43,715 nt of DNA from Flavobacteriales bacterium (GTDB lineage Bacteria > Bacteroidota > Bacteroidia > Flavobacteriales_F > PHOS-HE28), in assembly GCA_020437905.1 (NCBI GenBank), contig JAGQVN010000104.1, positions 1 to 43,715 on the forward strand, given 5' to 3'. A model generated the notes under the pieces. It was not told the origin of the DNA. It saw only the letters and a list, made by a program, of their open reading frames with translations, and did not search any database. Position 1 is the first letter of the stretch; every line of letters begins with the position of its first letter. Both the position numbers and the translations under genes were made by a program. This document shows, piece by piece, positions 31,383-40,109 of this stretch.

Positions 31383-34343
31383 ATGTCCTACGACCATCGG
31401 TCCATTGAAGCACGCTGGCAGAACGCCTGGCGGGAGCGGGGAACCTACCGGACGACCGAGGACCCTTCCAAGCCGAAGTACTACGTGCTCGACATGTTCC
31501 CTTACCCCAGCGGTGCAGGGCTGCACGTGGGGCATCCGTTGGGCTACATCGCCAGCGATATCGTGGCACGCTACAAGCGGCACTGTGGCTTCAACGTGCT
31601 GCACCCCATGGGCTACGACAGCTTCGGCCTGCCAGCCGAGCAGTATGCCATCCAGACCGGACAGCATCCCGCAAAGACCACGGAAGTGAACGCTGCACGC
31701 TATCGGGAGCAGCTCGACCGGATCGGCTTCAGTTTTGACTGGGATAGGGAGGTCCGCACCAGCGATCCAGCCTACTACAAGTGGACCCAATGGATCTTTC
31801 TGCAACTGTTCAACAGTTGGTACGACACCCGTGCGAACAAGGCCCGTCCGATCGAGGAACTGATCGACCGCTTCGAGGCCGAGGGCTGTCAGGGACAGGA
31901 TGCCGAGGTCCTTACCGGAGACATCGAGGAGCCGCTCGGGGCGTTTACGGCGGACGAATGGAAGGGCTTCAGTGAGCGCACGCGCCAGATGGTGCTGCAG
32001 CACTTCCGCTTGGCCTACCTCAGCGAGGCCTGGGTGAACTGGTGCCCAGCTCTGGGTACTGTGCTCGCCAACGATGAAGTGAAGGATGGTGTGAGCGAGC
32101 GGGGTGGCCACCCGGTGGAGCGCAAGCGGATGCCGCAGTGGAGCATGCGCATCACGGCCTATGCACAACGGCTGCTCGACGGTCTCGATGACTTGGATTG
32201 GAGCACGTCCATGAAAGAGGCTCAGCGCAACTGGATCGGCAGGAGCGAAGGGGCCAGTGTGCGTTTCCCGGTGGGCGATGACTTTATTGAGGTCTTTACC
32301 ACGCGGCCCGATACGCTCTTCGGGGTCACTTTCCTGACCTTGGCACCGGAGCATGTCCTTGTGGGCAAGTACACCACGGAAGGCCAACGCGCCGAGGTGG
32401 AATCCTACGTGCAGGAAGCGAAGAACCGCAGCGAGCGGGAACGTCAGGCCGAGGTGGACCGGATCACCGGCGTGTTCACCGGCAGTTTTGCGAAGCATCC
32501 GTTCACCGAGGCGGATATCCCGATCTGGGTGGGCGACTATGTGCTGGCAGGCTACGGAACCGGTGCGGTCATGGCCGTGCCCGGTGGTGACCAGCGCGAC
32601 TGGCGCTTCGCGAAGCATTTCGGTCTGCCGATCATCGCCGTCACCGAAGGAGCGGATATTGAGAAGGAGGCTGATGAAAGCAAGGAAGCCACGATCTGCA
32701 GTGAAGGCTTCCTGAAGGGCATGCAGGTGCCCGATGCCATCCGTAGGGCGATCCAGGAATTGGAGAAGTTGGAGGCCGGTGAGGGCCGGATCAACTACCG
32801 CCTGCGTGACGCCGCCTTTGGTCGCCAGCGATACTGGGGCGAACCCATCCCGATCTACTACAGGGACGACATCCCCTATCCCCTGCCGGAAAGCGAGTTA
32901 CCGCTGGTGCTGCCCGAGGTGGACAAGTTCCTGCCCACTGAGGATGGGGAGCCGCCATTGGCAAGGGCCAAGGACTGGAACTATGACGGTTATCCCCTGG
33001 AGACCACGACGATGCCAGGCTGGGCCGGGAGCAGCTGGTACTTCCTGCGTTACATGGACCCGCACAACGCAGAGCGATTCGCCTCGCCCGAGGCCATCGC
33101 TTACTGGAAGCAGATCGATCTGTACGTGGGCGGCAGCGAGCACGCCACCGGCCACCTGCTCTATTTCCGCTTCTGGACCAAGTTCCTACACGACCGCGGC
33201 TGGCTGCCTTTTGACGAGCCTGCCAGGAAACTGGTGAATCAGGGGATGATACAGGGGGTGTCAGCCATTGTTCCCTTCATATCCAGGGTGTCTATCGAGG
33301 AGAAGTTGGATTCGGTCGAGGATGTAGGTTGGATGGAGACGAGTGTGGCCCCATTTGTTTATGTCTCAGAGGCGGTGATACATGGGGGTGAGCTTGATGC
33401 ACGGATCAGAACGGTCTATGAGGCCTACTGGCCAAAGCTGAAGAATTCTTCTGCCAGATTGAGCTTCCAGTTCAGCGGAAGTCATGAATCAATTGAGAAC
33501 GTTGATAGTCGCAACACGATAGATGTTGGAGGATTCATCAAGTCGAGGAGTAGTAGCACGGGTGCTCGTCCGATAGAAGTCCTGGATGACGGCGATAACC
33601 GCTTAACCGTGCGTCGTGAGGTTGAGAAGATGTCCAAATCGAAGTTGAACGTTGTCAACCCCGACGACATCATCGCCAGGTACGGCGCCGATACCCTGCG
33701 GCTGTACGAGATGTTCCTGGGCCCCATCGAGCAGAGCAAACCCTGGGATACCAACGGCATCGAGGGTACGTATCGCTTCCTGCGGAAGTTCTGGAACCTG
33801 TTCCATCAGGACAATGTGGGAAATGGGAACAATGCGGGCAATGAGGACAATGTGGTCCATGTGTCCGATGAGGAGCCTAACAGGGCCGAGCTGAAGGTGC
33901 TGCATGCCACGCTGAAGAAGGTGCAGGAGGACATCGAGCGGATGAGCTTCAACACGAGCGTGAGCCAGTTCATGATCGCGGTGAACGAGCTGGGCGCCCT
34001 GAAGTGCAACAAGCGGGCCGTGCTGGAGCCCTTGGTGGTGACGTTGGCGCCCTTCGCACCGCACATTGCCGAGGAGCTGTGGAGCCGGCTCGGACATGCT
34101 GAAAGTGTGACCGCCGCTCCCTGGCCCGTACACGACCCGCAGTACCTGGTGGAGGACAGTTTCAGCTACCCCATCAGCTTCAACGGAAAGACCCGCCTGC
34201 AGCTGGAATTCCCCATCGCGCTGAGCAAGGAGGATATAGAAGCTGCCGTACTCGCGAACCCCGAAGTGCAGAAACGCCTGGAGGGCAAGCCGCCGAAGAA
34301 GGTGATCGTGGTGCCGAAGCGCATCGTGAACATCGTGGTGTGA
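31383..34343 (+). CDS. leuS: Leucyl-tRNA synthetase
   Basis: 986 residues. The class I signatures are HVGH in [14 protein letters not shown] and [14 protein letters not shown]. The editing domain (about 290-560) and the C-terminal anticodon-binding and appended domains are present. Between GMIQG and VEKMSKS, about 33248-33620, roughly 120 residues replace the usual shorter leucine-specific insert. This stretch is about 50% GC by my count (182 of 360 bases) against about 60% around it, with five ATA codons where I noticed only one in the rest of the gene. A short Asn/Gly-rich repeat (33813-33861) precedes the anticodon domain. The reading frame is intact, so the enzyme is probably functional. 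Confidence 0.97.
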   Translation: MSYDHRSIEARWQNAWRERGTYRTTEDPSKPKYYVLDMFPYPSGAGLHVGHPLGYIASDIVARYKRHCGFNVLHPMGYDSFGLPAEQYAIQTGQHPAKTTEVNAARYREQLDRIGFSFDWDREVRTSDPAYYKWTQWIFLQLFNSWYDTRANKARPIEELIDRFEAEGCQGQDAEVLTGDIEEPLGAFTADEWKGFSERTRQMVLQHFRLAYLSEAWVNWCPALGTVLANDEVKDGVSERGGHPVERKRMPQWSMRITAYAQRLLDGLDDLDWSTSMKEAQRNWIGRSEGASVRFPVGDDFIEVFTTRPDTLFGVTFLTLAPEHVLVGKYTTEGQRAEVESYVQEAKNRSERERQAEVDRITGVFTGSFAKHPFTEADIPIWVGDYVLAGYGTGAVMAVPGGDQRDWRFAKHFGLPIIAVTEGADIEKEADESKEATICSEGFLKGMQVPDAIRRAIQELEKLEAGEGRINYRLRDAAFGRQRYWGEPIPIYYRDDIPYPLPESELPLVLPEVDKFLPTEDGEPPLARAKDWNYDGYPLETTTMPGWAGSSWYFLRYMDPHNAERFASPEAIAYWKQIDLYVGGSEHATGHLLYFRFWTKFLHDRGWLPFDEPARKLVNQGMIQGVSAIVPFISRVSIEEKLDSVEDVGWMETSVAPFVYVSEAVIHGGELDARIRTVYEAYWPKLKNSSARLSFQFSGSHESIENVDSRNTIDVGGFIKSRSSSTGARPIEVLDDGDNRLTVRREVEKMSKSKLNVVNPDDIIARYGADTLRLYEMFLGPIEQSKPWDTNGIEGTYRFLRKFWNLFHQDNVGNGNNAGNEDNVVHVSDEEPNRAELKVLHATLKKVQEDIERMSFNTSVSQFMIAVNELGALKCNKRAVLEPLVVTLAPFAPHIAEELWSRLGHAESVTAAPWPVHDPQYLVEDSFSYPISFNGKTRLQLEFPIALSKEDIEAAVLANPEVQKRLEGKPPKKVIVVPKRIVNIVV

Positions 34344-34447
34344 GTTCCCATTGCCCGCTGCGTAACTTGTACGTGATGCGGATGATCGGTCGTTCGGCTT
34401 CCAATGGCTCCCGATCGCGGTGGCACAGGCTTTGCTGTTGGAATGAC

Positions 34448-35269
34448 ATGGCACGCAAGACCCTTGTCGCCGGGTTGGGCATCGGCATGTTGACGCTGGC
34501 CTTCGCCCAGGCCCCTCGCGCTTTTGAACCTGCCGGAGTGCCGGTTGCTCCGCTGCGCGAACTGTCCTATGATGCGTTCAAGCCCGGTGAGAAGCTGACC
34601 TACCTGGTGCATTACGGGCTGCTGAACGCGGGTGAGGCGGTGGTGGAGCTGAAGGAGAGCGAACGTGAGATCCAGGGTCGGAAGATCCTGCATGCCGTAG
34701 GCAAGGGCCGGAGCCTCGGCGCCTTCAACCTGTTCTACAAGGTGGATGACCATTACGAGACCTACTTCGATCGCGAAGGGGTCTTCCCTTGGGCTTTCAT
34801 CCGCCGCGTCAGCGAAGGAGGCTACAACTTCAGCCAGGATTATGTCTACCTGCAGCACCGCCAGCAGGTCAACACCCAAAAGAAGCAGACCCATGCCGTG
34901 CCGGCCCACGTGCAGGACATGCTCAGCTCCTTTTATTACGCCCGCACGCTGGATCTGCGCGACGCGGAACCAGGGCAGCAATTCGAGATCCAGACCTTCA
35001 TCGATGATGAGCTCTGGCCCCTGCGCATGCGGTTCATCGGTCGTGAAACGATCAAGGTGCGCAGTGGCAGGTACCAGTGCCTGCGCTTCCAACCCGTCGT
35101 GCAGGAAGGGCGCATCTTCGCCAGCAACGAGGACCTGAACGTTTGGATCACCGACGACCCGAACCTGGTACCTGTGCTGGTGGAGGCCAAGGTGTTGGTC
35201 GGGTCCATCAAGATGGAGCTCACCGATCATGAAGGCCTCGCCCACCCCCTGGCGCGTCAGGACCGTTAA
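34448..35269 (+). CDS. DUF3108 family exported protein
   Basis: 273 residues from the ATG at 34448, which begins a proper signal peptide (ARKTLVAGLGIGMLTLAFAQ). Residues ahead of it in the frame (34340-34447) are basic and Cys-rich and unlike a protein start. The body has the DUF3108 pattern: FKPGEKLTYLVHYGLLNAGEA, KVDDHYETYFDREG, a SFYYARTLDL stretch, and a final lipocalin-like strand set. Family members are periplasmic barrel-like proteins of unknown function. An M23 peptidase gene follows 96 nt later. Confidence 0.82.
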   Translation: MARKTLVAGLGIGMLTLAFAQAPRAFEPAGVPVAPLRELSYDAFKPGEKLTYLVHYGLLNAGEAVVELKESEREIQGRKILHAVGKGRSLGAFNLFYKVDDHYETYFDREGVFPWAFIRRVSEGGYNFSQDYVYLQHRQQVNTQKKQTHAVPAHVQDMLSSFYYARTLDLRDAEPGQQFEIQTFIDDELWPLRMRFIGRETIKVRSGRYQCLRFQPVVQEGRIFASNEDLNVWITDDPNLVPVLVEAKVLVGSIKMELTDHEGLAHPLARQDR

Positions 35270-35365
35270 GGTTTTCCACGCGCTGCCCGTTGAAACGTGC
35301 GTGACCTGTTCTCCGCACAGCGTGCAACACATCGTTCCTTCGCAGGAACGCGAGGAACAGGAAGG

Positions 35366-36637
35366 ATGAACAAGGGGAGGAAGGCATGGGCCATCGGGGC
35401 ACTAACGGTACTGGCCATTTCGGCCGTGGTGTTCACAGTGGATTTGGGTCCGCGTATGGAATACGTGCCGGAACCTGCTTTTGTACAAGCGGTCGACACC
35501 ATACCCGATCCTCCCGGAGCATATGGCATCCCCATGTCTGGCTTCCTGATCGAGCAGGAGCATGTGCGCAAGGGCAGCACCTTCGGTGATCTCCTATCGG
35601 CCCATGGCATAGGATATCCGGTGGTGGACAGTTTGGTCCGTTTGGCCGAAGGTGTGTTCGATGTGAAACGCATGCAGGTCGGACGCCCCATTGCGTTCGT
35701 GTTCACTGATGACGAAGCGCACGAGCTCCGCTATTTCGTGTATGAGGTGGACCTGGTGGAACATGTGGTCTTCAGCACACAGGCACCTCTTGGGGTCCGC
35801 GTTGGAAGGAGGGAGATCGATACCCAGGTGGCCCAAGTGAGCGTGCCGGTCACCGGGGCCTTGTACAACGACCTGGACCAGGCTGGTGCAGACCCGATGC
35901 TGAGCATGCTGCTGGCCGAGATCTACGCCTGGACCGTGGACTTCTACCGCATCCAGAAAGGCGATCGTTTCACGCTCATCTTCGAGGAACAACGGGTGGA
36001 TGGTCAACGGTACGGCAGACCGAAGATCCTAGCGGCCCGTTACGAAAGCGGGGACGCTGTCCGAGATGCGTATTTCTTCGAACAGGATGATCAGGCGGAC
36101 TATTTCGATCCGGAGGGCAACAGCCTGCGCAAGGCCTTTCTGCAGGCGCCCTTGAAGTTCAGCCGGATCTCGTCCGGGTTCAGCAGGCGCCGCTTCCATC
36201 CGGTGCAGAAGCGCTTCAAGGCACATCTGGGGACCGATTATGCAGCACCCTATGGAACGCCGATACTGGCCGTGGGCGATGGCGTGGTGGAGAAGGCAGG
36301 CTATACGGGTGGTAATGGCAAGTATGTCAAGATCCGCCACAACGGCACATACAGTACCCAGTACCTGCACATGCGCAAGATCCTGGTGAATCAGGGGCAG
36401 CGCGTGGCGCAGGGTGATGTGATCGGTGAGGTGGGCAGTACGGGCCTGGCCACGGGACCGCATGTGTGCTTCCGTTTTTGGAAGAACGGCTCACAGGTGG
36501 ACCATCGCCGCGAAGAGTTCCCCAGTGCCGAGCCCGTGGCCACAGCGCACCGCGCACGCTTCGTCCGGGAAGCCTCGCGCCTGATGGCCGAACTGGATGA
36601 AGCCCGCCACCGCGCCGATCAGCGCGTGGTGTTCTGA
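35366..36637 (+). CDS. M23 family peptidoglycan DD-metallopeptidase
   Basis: 423 residues. One N-terminal membrane anchor or signal (about 8-25), a LysM/OapA-like middle (GSTFGDLLSAHGI near 70, YRIQKGDRFTLIFEEQ near 194), and an M23 domain at about 265-385. Zinc and catalytic residues are His287 and Asp291 (HLGTDYAAPYGTP), His335 (YLHM) and His366 (GPHVCF). The usual second His of the HxH motif is Cys368. The enzyme should cut peptide cross-links in the periplasm. The start at 35366 has GGAACAGGAAGG just ahead, a rare Shine-Dalgarno-like run here. Its 3' end overlaps the convergent gene by 19 nt. Confidence 0.92.
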   Translation: MNKGRKAWAIGALTVLAISAVVFTVDLGPRMEYVPEPAFVQAVDTIPDPPGAYGIPMSGFLIEQEHVRKGSTFGDLLSAHGIGYPVVDSLVRLAEGVFDVKRMQVGRPIAFVFTDDEAHELRYFVYEVDLVEHVVFSTQAPLGVRVGRREIDTQVAQVSVPVTGALYNDLDQAGADPMLSMLLAEIYAWTVDFYRIQKGDRFTLIFEEQRVDGQRYGRPKILAARYESGDAVRDAYFFEQDDQADYFDPEGNSLRKAFLQAPLKFSRISSGFSRRRFHPVQKRFKAHLGTDYAAPYGTPILAVGDGVVEKAGYTGGNGKYVKIRHNGTYSTQYLHMRKILVNQGQRVAQGDVIGEVGSTGLATGPHVCFRFWKNGSQVDHRREEFPSAEPVATAHRARFVREASRLMAELDEARHRADQRVVF

Positions 36638-37287
36638 GCCGCCATTCCCATGATCGCGTCGTAGGTGTGCACATGCACACCCGATGCACCGCTCCGTGCA
36701 GCGTACAACAGGGCACGCGCCAGCCGTTCATGCGGCATGGGACGGTACTTTCTCAGACCACCGACCATCAGCGGCGCGAGCAGTTCGGCCACCAGGATGC
36801 CGGCGCGTTCGCCAGGGCGCTTCTCATTACGCGGGCCGGTTAGGATCGAAGGTTGGAACAGATGCAGGGCTGAAAGGTCCAATGCCCTCAGATCATCCTC
36901 GGTCTCTCCTTTCACGCGGTTGTAGAAGATCCCGGAACGGGCATCGGCTCCGATGGCACTGACCACGGCCATGGAGGCTACGCCCTGCTCCTTCGCCCAT
37001 CGGCCCAGCGATAGCACAAGGTCTTTGTCCACGTGAATGAACTTGTTCCGGTCGCCACCCACGTTGCGGATCGTCGTTCCCAGACAGCAGATCACGGCAT
37101 CCGCGCGCTGGGGCCGAAGTGCTTCCTGCAGGTCCGCACGGACCCATTGTTCCAGCTTGGGGTGCTCCGGAAGCGGGCGGCGCCCTACGACGATCACCCG
37201 TTCGACATGAGGCTCGGCCAGGGCCTGTTCGAGGACCGAGGAACCAACAAGTCCGGTGGCACCGGCAAGCAGCAGGGAGGTGGACAC
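36619..37287 (-). CDS. NAD(P)-binding Rossmann-fold protein (atypical SDR, HTATIP2-like)
   Basis: 222 residues from a GTG at 37287; a TTG 21 nt upstream is the alternative. The N-terminal dinucleotide motif is LAGATGLVGSSVLEQAL (GxxGxxG), followed by VGRRPLPEHPKLEQWV, DAVICCLGTT and VSAIGADARSGIFYNRVKGETE, where Tyr and Lys sit in a YNRVKGE box. This fits the small NAD(P)H-binding proteins related to human TIP30. The substrate is unknown. A TACCTTCA box ends 4 nt before the GTG, which supports that start. It diverges from the membrane protein at 37360. Confidence 0.85.
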   Translation of the reverse strand: MSTSLLLAGATGLVGSSVLEQALAEPHVERVIVVGRRPLPEHPKLEQWVRADLQEALRPQRADAVICCLGTTIRNVGGDRNKFIHVDKDLVLSLGRWAKEQGVASMAVVSAIGADARSGIFYNRVKGETEDDLRALDLSALHLFQPSILTGPRNEKRPGERAGILVAELLAPLMVGGLRKYRPMPHERLARALLYAARSGASGVHVHTYDAIMGMAAQNTTR

Positions 37288-37291
37288 GGTA

Positions 37292-37299
37292 TGAAGGTA
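37292..37299 (-). promoter_or_regulatory. -7-like box (TACCTTCA) before the Rossmann-fold gene
   Basis: Two mismatches to TAnnTTTG on the minus strand, 4 nt before the GTG at 37287. Confidence 0.3.
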
Positions 37300-37332
37300 G
37301 GCGGTCAATTAGGTTTATAAAATAAATAAGTC

Positions 37333-37340
37333 TATATTTG
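37333..37340 (+). promoter_or_regulatory. -7 promoter box (TATATTTG) for the membrane protein/regulator pair
   Basis: Exact TAnnTTTG match, 19 nt before the ATG at 37360, inside the most AT-rich short stretch of the window (37309-37340, with AAATAAATAAG). Confidence 0.6.
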
Positions 37341-37359
37341 TCTCAACAAGCTGATCGAC

Positions 37360-37941
37360 ATGGAAACCGAACTGACCCCTTCCCAAAGCCTGCAGCTGAT
37401 CCAGGACATGGTTCAGCAGGCCAAACAAAGTTTTCAGAAGTCGAACTTCTACTTCCTGCTGTGGGGAGTGCTGTTCGCCTTGGCCGGTGTGGTGGACCAC
37501 CTGCTGCAGCGTGCTGGCGTCCAGATGCACTGGGTGATCTGGCCCGCGATGGGTGTTATCGGTGGGCTCGTATCAGGCATCCACGGCGCGCGTGAAGGCA
37601 AGCGCCAAGGGGTGATGACCTGGATGGACCGTGTACAGATGTGGTTGTGGGGCAGCTATACCATCACGCTTGTACTGCTCATCGTAGCTGCGGTGAGCTG
37701 GGGTCGCGATCCGAATCCCTTTGTGCTTCTGCTCACGGGCCTTCCCACCTTCGTTACCGGTGCCCTGATCCGGTTCAGACCATTGATGTTCGGCGGAGTG
37801 CTGTTCTGGATGATCGGACTGCTTTCCTTGTTCGTGTTACGTGAGTACAGTTCGCTCGTCTTCGCCTTTGCGCTCGTCGCGGGATACCTGATCCCGGGGA
37901 TCTTGTTGAAGCAACACGAGGATGGCCTTCGCCCCGCTTGA
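37360..37941 (+). CDS. Small polytopic membrane protein paired with a regulator
   Basis: 193 residues. An N-terminal amphipathic helix (SLQLIQDMVQQAKQSFQ) and then about five or six transmembrane helices (near 30-47, 57-75, 89-110, 119-135, 140-158, 160-178). I know similar proteins in Bacteroidota, always next to a small winged-helix regulator as here, but no function is assigned. The next gene starts 20 bases before this one ends, so the pair is co-translated. The pair may work like a membrane sensor or effector with its repressor, which is inference from context. Confidence 0.75.
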   Translation: METELTPSQSLQLIQDMVQQAKQSFQKSNFYFLLWGVLFALAGVVDHLLQRAGVQMHWVIWPAMGVIGGLVSGIHGAREGKRQGVMTWMDRVQMWLWGSYTITLVLLIVAAVSWGRDPNPFVLLLTGLPTFVTGALIRFRPLMFGGVLFWMIGLLSLFVLREYSSLVFAFALVAGYLIPGILLKQHEDGLRPA

Positions 37942-38215
37942 TCCCATCCTGCACAACCAGTTGCGCCTGGCGGTCATGAGCCTCCTGGTGTCGGTGGAAA
38001 GGGCGGATTTCAACTGGCTTTTGGAGAAGACGGGGGCTACACGTGGGAACTTGAGCGTGCAACTGAGCAAGCTGAAGGATGCGGGCTACATCAAGGTCAA
38101 GAAATCCTTCAAGGACAACTACCCGAACACCGCCTGCACCATCACTACCAAGGGTGTAGATGCGTTCGAGGGTTACGTGAAAGGTATCCGTACGTACCTG
38201 GATCAGGAGCTTTAG
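37922..38215 (+). CDS. Winged-helix transcriptional regulator (HTH_34 type)
   Basis: 97 residues forming one winged-helix domain: LHNQLRLAVMSLLVSVERADFNWLLE, the recognition part TGATRGNLSVQLSKLKDAGYIKV, the wing KKSFKDNYPNTACTITTKGVDAFEGYV. This matches the small MarR/ArsR-like 'winged helix DNA-binding' family. Coding overlap of 20 bases with the upstream membrane-protein gene implies a joint operon and probably autoregulation of the promoter at 37333. No operator palindrome is obvious. Confidence 0.88.
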   Translation: MAFAPLDPILHNQLRLAVMSLLVSVERADFNWLLEKTGATRGNLSVQLSKLKDAGYIKVKKSFKDNYPNTACTITTKGVDAFEGYVKGIRTYLDQEL

Positions 38216-38322
38216 TCGCTGCCTCGCTTCAGGTCCGTCGATCGTTCCTTACGGCTCGTCGAAGAGCTGGAACTCCGCGGAACACGGTGCGTACCTCTTC
38301 CCACGGCCTGATAAAGGTCCGC

Positions 38323-38478
38323 ATGAACCAAGACATGAAGCCCATGGAACCGAAGTATCGCACCCTGATCCAAGCTGTGGCCATCCTGCTCGTTCTTTCG
38401 GTGGTGGTCCTGATGCATGAAAAGGACAACGCCGCCAAAAGCGGAGATCGCCCTGTTGCGGAAGCCAAAGCGCCGTAG
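38323..38478 (+). CDS. 51-residue single-pass membrane peptide
   Basis: 51 residues from the ATG at 38323. A polar start, one hydrophobic helix (YRTLIQAVAILLVLSVVVLM, about 10-29) and a charged tail. An in-frame GTG 36 nt upstream is possible. It is followed 19 nt later by a strong palindromic terminator, which suggests a real transcript. No family recognised. Confidence 0.5.
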   Translation: MNQDMKPMEPKYRTLIQAVAILLVLSVVVLMHEKDNAAKSGDRPVAEAKAP

Positions 38479-38497
38479 CGGGAACTTGACCAACAGC

Positions 38498-38531
38498 GAA
38501 GAACGGGACCCCGATCGGGGTCCCGTTCTTC
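38498..38531. terminator. Perfect 34-bp palindrome, likely bidirectional terminator
   Basis: GAAGAACGGGACCCC and GGGGTCCCGTTCTTC form a perfect 15-bp stem with GATC as loop, and the whole is palindromic. The arms end in GAAGAA/TTCTTC, giving a short T-rich end on both strands. It isolates the exported-protein operon that starts at 38660. Confidence 0.7.
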
Positions 38532-38627
38532 ATTCATGGATGCGCTGTTCCGGTCGATCGTCGAATGGGATCGTCCATTGATCCACGGCCCTTCTCCATT
38601 TGTCGAGCGATCGTCACTGCTGCCACC

Positions 38628-38635
38628 TACGTTTC
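38628..38635 (+). promoter_or_regulatory. Possible -7 box (TACGTTTC) for the exported-protein operon
   Basis: One mismatch to TAnnTTTG (a G follows), 24 nt before the ATG at 38660. It is the only candidate found between the palindrome and the first gene. Confidence 0.3.
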
Positions 38636-38659
38636 GTAACATCGTGCTAGGGTGTCCTG

Positions 38660-39607
38660 ATGGATCGACACGTAATGCGGCTGAACAACACCAAGAACAT
38701 CGTCCTGATAGGCTTTGCGGTATGGTGTGCCGGGTCGCTGGCCTCATGCAAGAAGGAGGTGGAGACCGTGCCTGATAACCAGGCACCGTACTATGACGGT
38801 GTGCCGACCGTGGTGGTGCGCAACTATGTGAACCGCCTTTTCATCGATCTGATCGGCAGGGAACCGCTCGACGCAGAAATGGACGCGGCCGTGGCCGATC
38901 TGGAAGCGAACGGCCTTTCCCGCAGTGCCCGCGAGGTACTGGTGGACCGGCTGATGACATCGACAGATTTCGTCGCCGGGGATTCATCGTACAAGCATGC
39001 CTACTACCAACGCCAGTACGACCTGTACAAGGCACGATGCCTGGAAGGGGTCTCCGACGATGTCATCGATCAGTTCATCGGCATCGCCGAGCAGAACGCA
39101 CTGGCCGATTCACTTGCGGGTAACACGGCAGGTTCACAACAGGCCAGTTCGGAAGCCGACCAGCTGCGCGATCTGAAAGCCGCGCGCATTGAGTACCGGG
39201 AGGGGCTCATCGGCATCAACGAGGTCTTCGCTCGTGTGGTGTACAACAACGTGTATGACGAGATCAATATGGGTTCCTTCAACTTCGTCAACGCCACCTT
39301 CGACAACCTGCTGTTCCGTTTCCCCACCACCGCCGAGTTCGATGCGGGATACGAGATGGTGGAATTCTCGCAAGCGGCCATTCTGTTCGGTCAGTCCGGA
39401 CAGAGCAAGAGCGACTACACCGATATCGTGGTATCCTCGGCCGAGTTCCACGAGGGGATGGTGCGTTGGTGCTACGTCACCTTCCTTGGTCGCCAACCCA
39501 GCACCTTCGAAGTGTATACGCTGCTTTCGCCGTTCATCAACGACAAGGACCTGCAACGGGTGCAACGTACCATTCTGACCTCCGATGAGTATGCGAATTT
39601 CCAATAG
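38660..39607 (+). CDS. Lipoprotein with two DUF1549-like units
   Basis: 315 residues. Lipoprotein signal with lipobox SLASC (Cys30). Two segments share one plan: N-terminal VNRLFIDLIGREPLDAEM (57-74) ending in LMTSTDF, and C-terminal YVTFLGRQPSTFEV (272-285) ending in LTSDEY. The plan '[FY]...GRxPxxxE ... LxSx[DE][YF]' is that of DUF1549 in Planctomycetes and, more loosely, DUF4214. The middle is helical with no motif. It heads a run of six exported proteins, the third being DUF1501-like, which is what DUF1549 genes usually accompany. Start could be the ATG at 38675. The role is unknown; probably a scaffold or binding lipoprotein of the complex. Confidence 0.7.
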   Translation: MDRHVMRLNNTKNIVLIGFAVWCAGSLASCKKEVETVPDNQAPYYDGVPTVVVRNYVNRLFIDLIGREPLDAEMDAAVADLEANGLSRSAREVLVDRLMTSTDFVAGDSSYKHAYYQRQYDLYKARCLEGVSDDVIDQFIGIAEQNALADSLAGNTAGSQQASSEADQLRDLKAARIEYREGLIGINEVFARVVYNNVYDEINMGSFNFVNATFDNLLFRFPTTAEFDAGYEMVEFSQAAILFGQSGQSKSDYTDIVVSSAEFHEGMVRWCYVTFLGRQPSTFEVYTLLSPFINDKDLQRVQRTILTSDEYANFQ

Positions 39608-40100
39608 CACGATCCGGACCGGAGCAACCGCATGCGCTGTTGTTCTTGCGATTTTGTTCCTGCTGCCATCGTGCAGGAAGGATCGCATCTACGAGGTGGA
39701 ACCGCTGCCTGTTCTTCCGCCCAGCCCGAACAAGGACAAGGAAAAGACCAACGAACAGTACGCCGCCATCCTGCATGCGAACCTGTTCCAGACCGCGTTG
39801 AGCGCGAATGAGCTGTTCGAGCTGGGACAATGCATCGAATCCATCGGTGACAAGGAACTGGCTAGGGAGGTGATCATCAGCAATTTCATGAACGAGCCGG
39901 ATGTGATCATCCCATCCGATTCGGTGATGCGCGCCGATATCGACGCCTTCGTCAACGCCACCTACGAGCGTTTTCTCGTGCGTGAGCCAACGGAAGCCGA
40001 ACGCACGTGGTTCCGGAACTACATCGAAGCTGACCCCAATGTGAGCGCGGAGCTGGTATACTTCTCGTTCGCCTTGTCCAATGAATACCTGTTCTACTGA
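39585..40100 (+). CDS. Small lipoprotein with one DUF1549-like unit
   Basis: 171 residues (169 if the ATG at 39591 is used). Both starts lie inside the end of the previous gene, so the two are coupled. Lipobox LLPSC (Cys30), a proline-rich linker (LPVLPPSPNKDK), and a helical body. The C-terminal segment FVNATYERFLVREPTEAE followed by FALSNEYLFY repeats the GRxPxxxE...LSxEY plan of the preceding protein, with VRE in place of GRE. It is probably a partner of the neighbouring lipoprotein. No other motif is visible. Confidence 0.7.
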   Translation: MSMRISNSTIRTGATACAVVLAILFLLPSCRKDRIYEVEPLPVLPPSPNKDKEKTNEQYAAILHANLFQTALSANELFELGQCIESIGDKELAREVIISNFMNEPDVIIPSDSVMRADIDAFVNATYERFLVREPTEAERTWFRNYIEADPNVSAELVYFSFALSNEYLFY

Positions 40101-40109
40101 AGCACGACC

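Noticed and set aside
31359-32618. 419-codon minus-strand frame inside leuS
   Set aside because: Shadow of the conserved synthetase core, with His-rich meaningless sequence.
38637-38642. GTAAC-like element before the exported-protein operon as an ECF site
   Set aside because: The hexamer is CGTAAC-like and no CGTC follows at the right distance.
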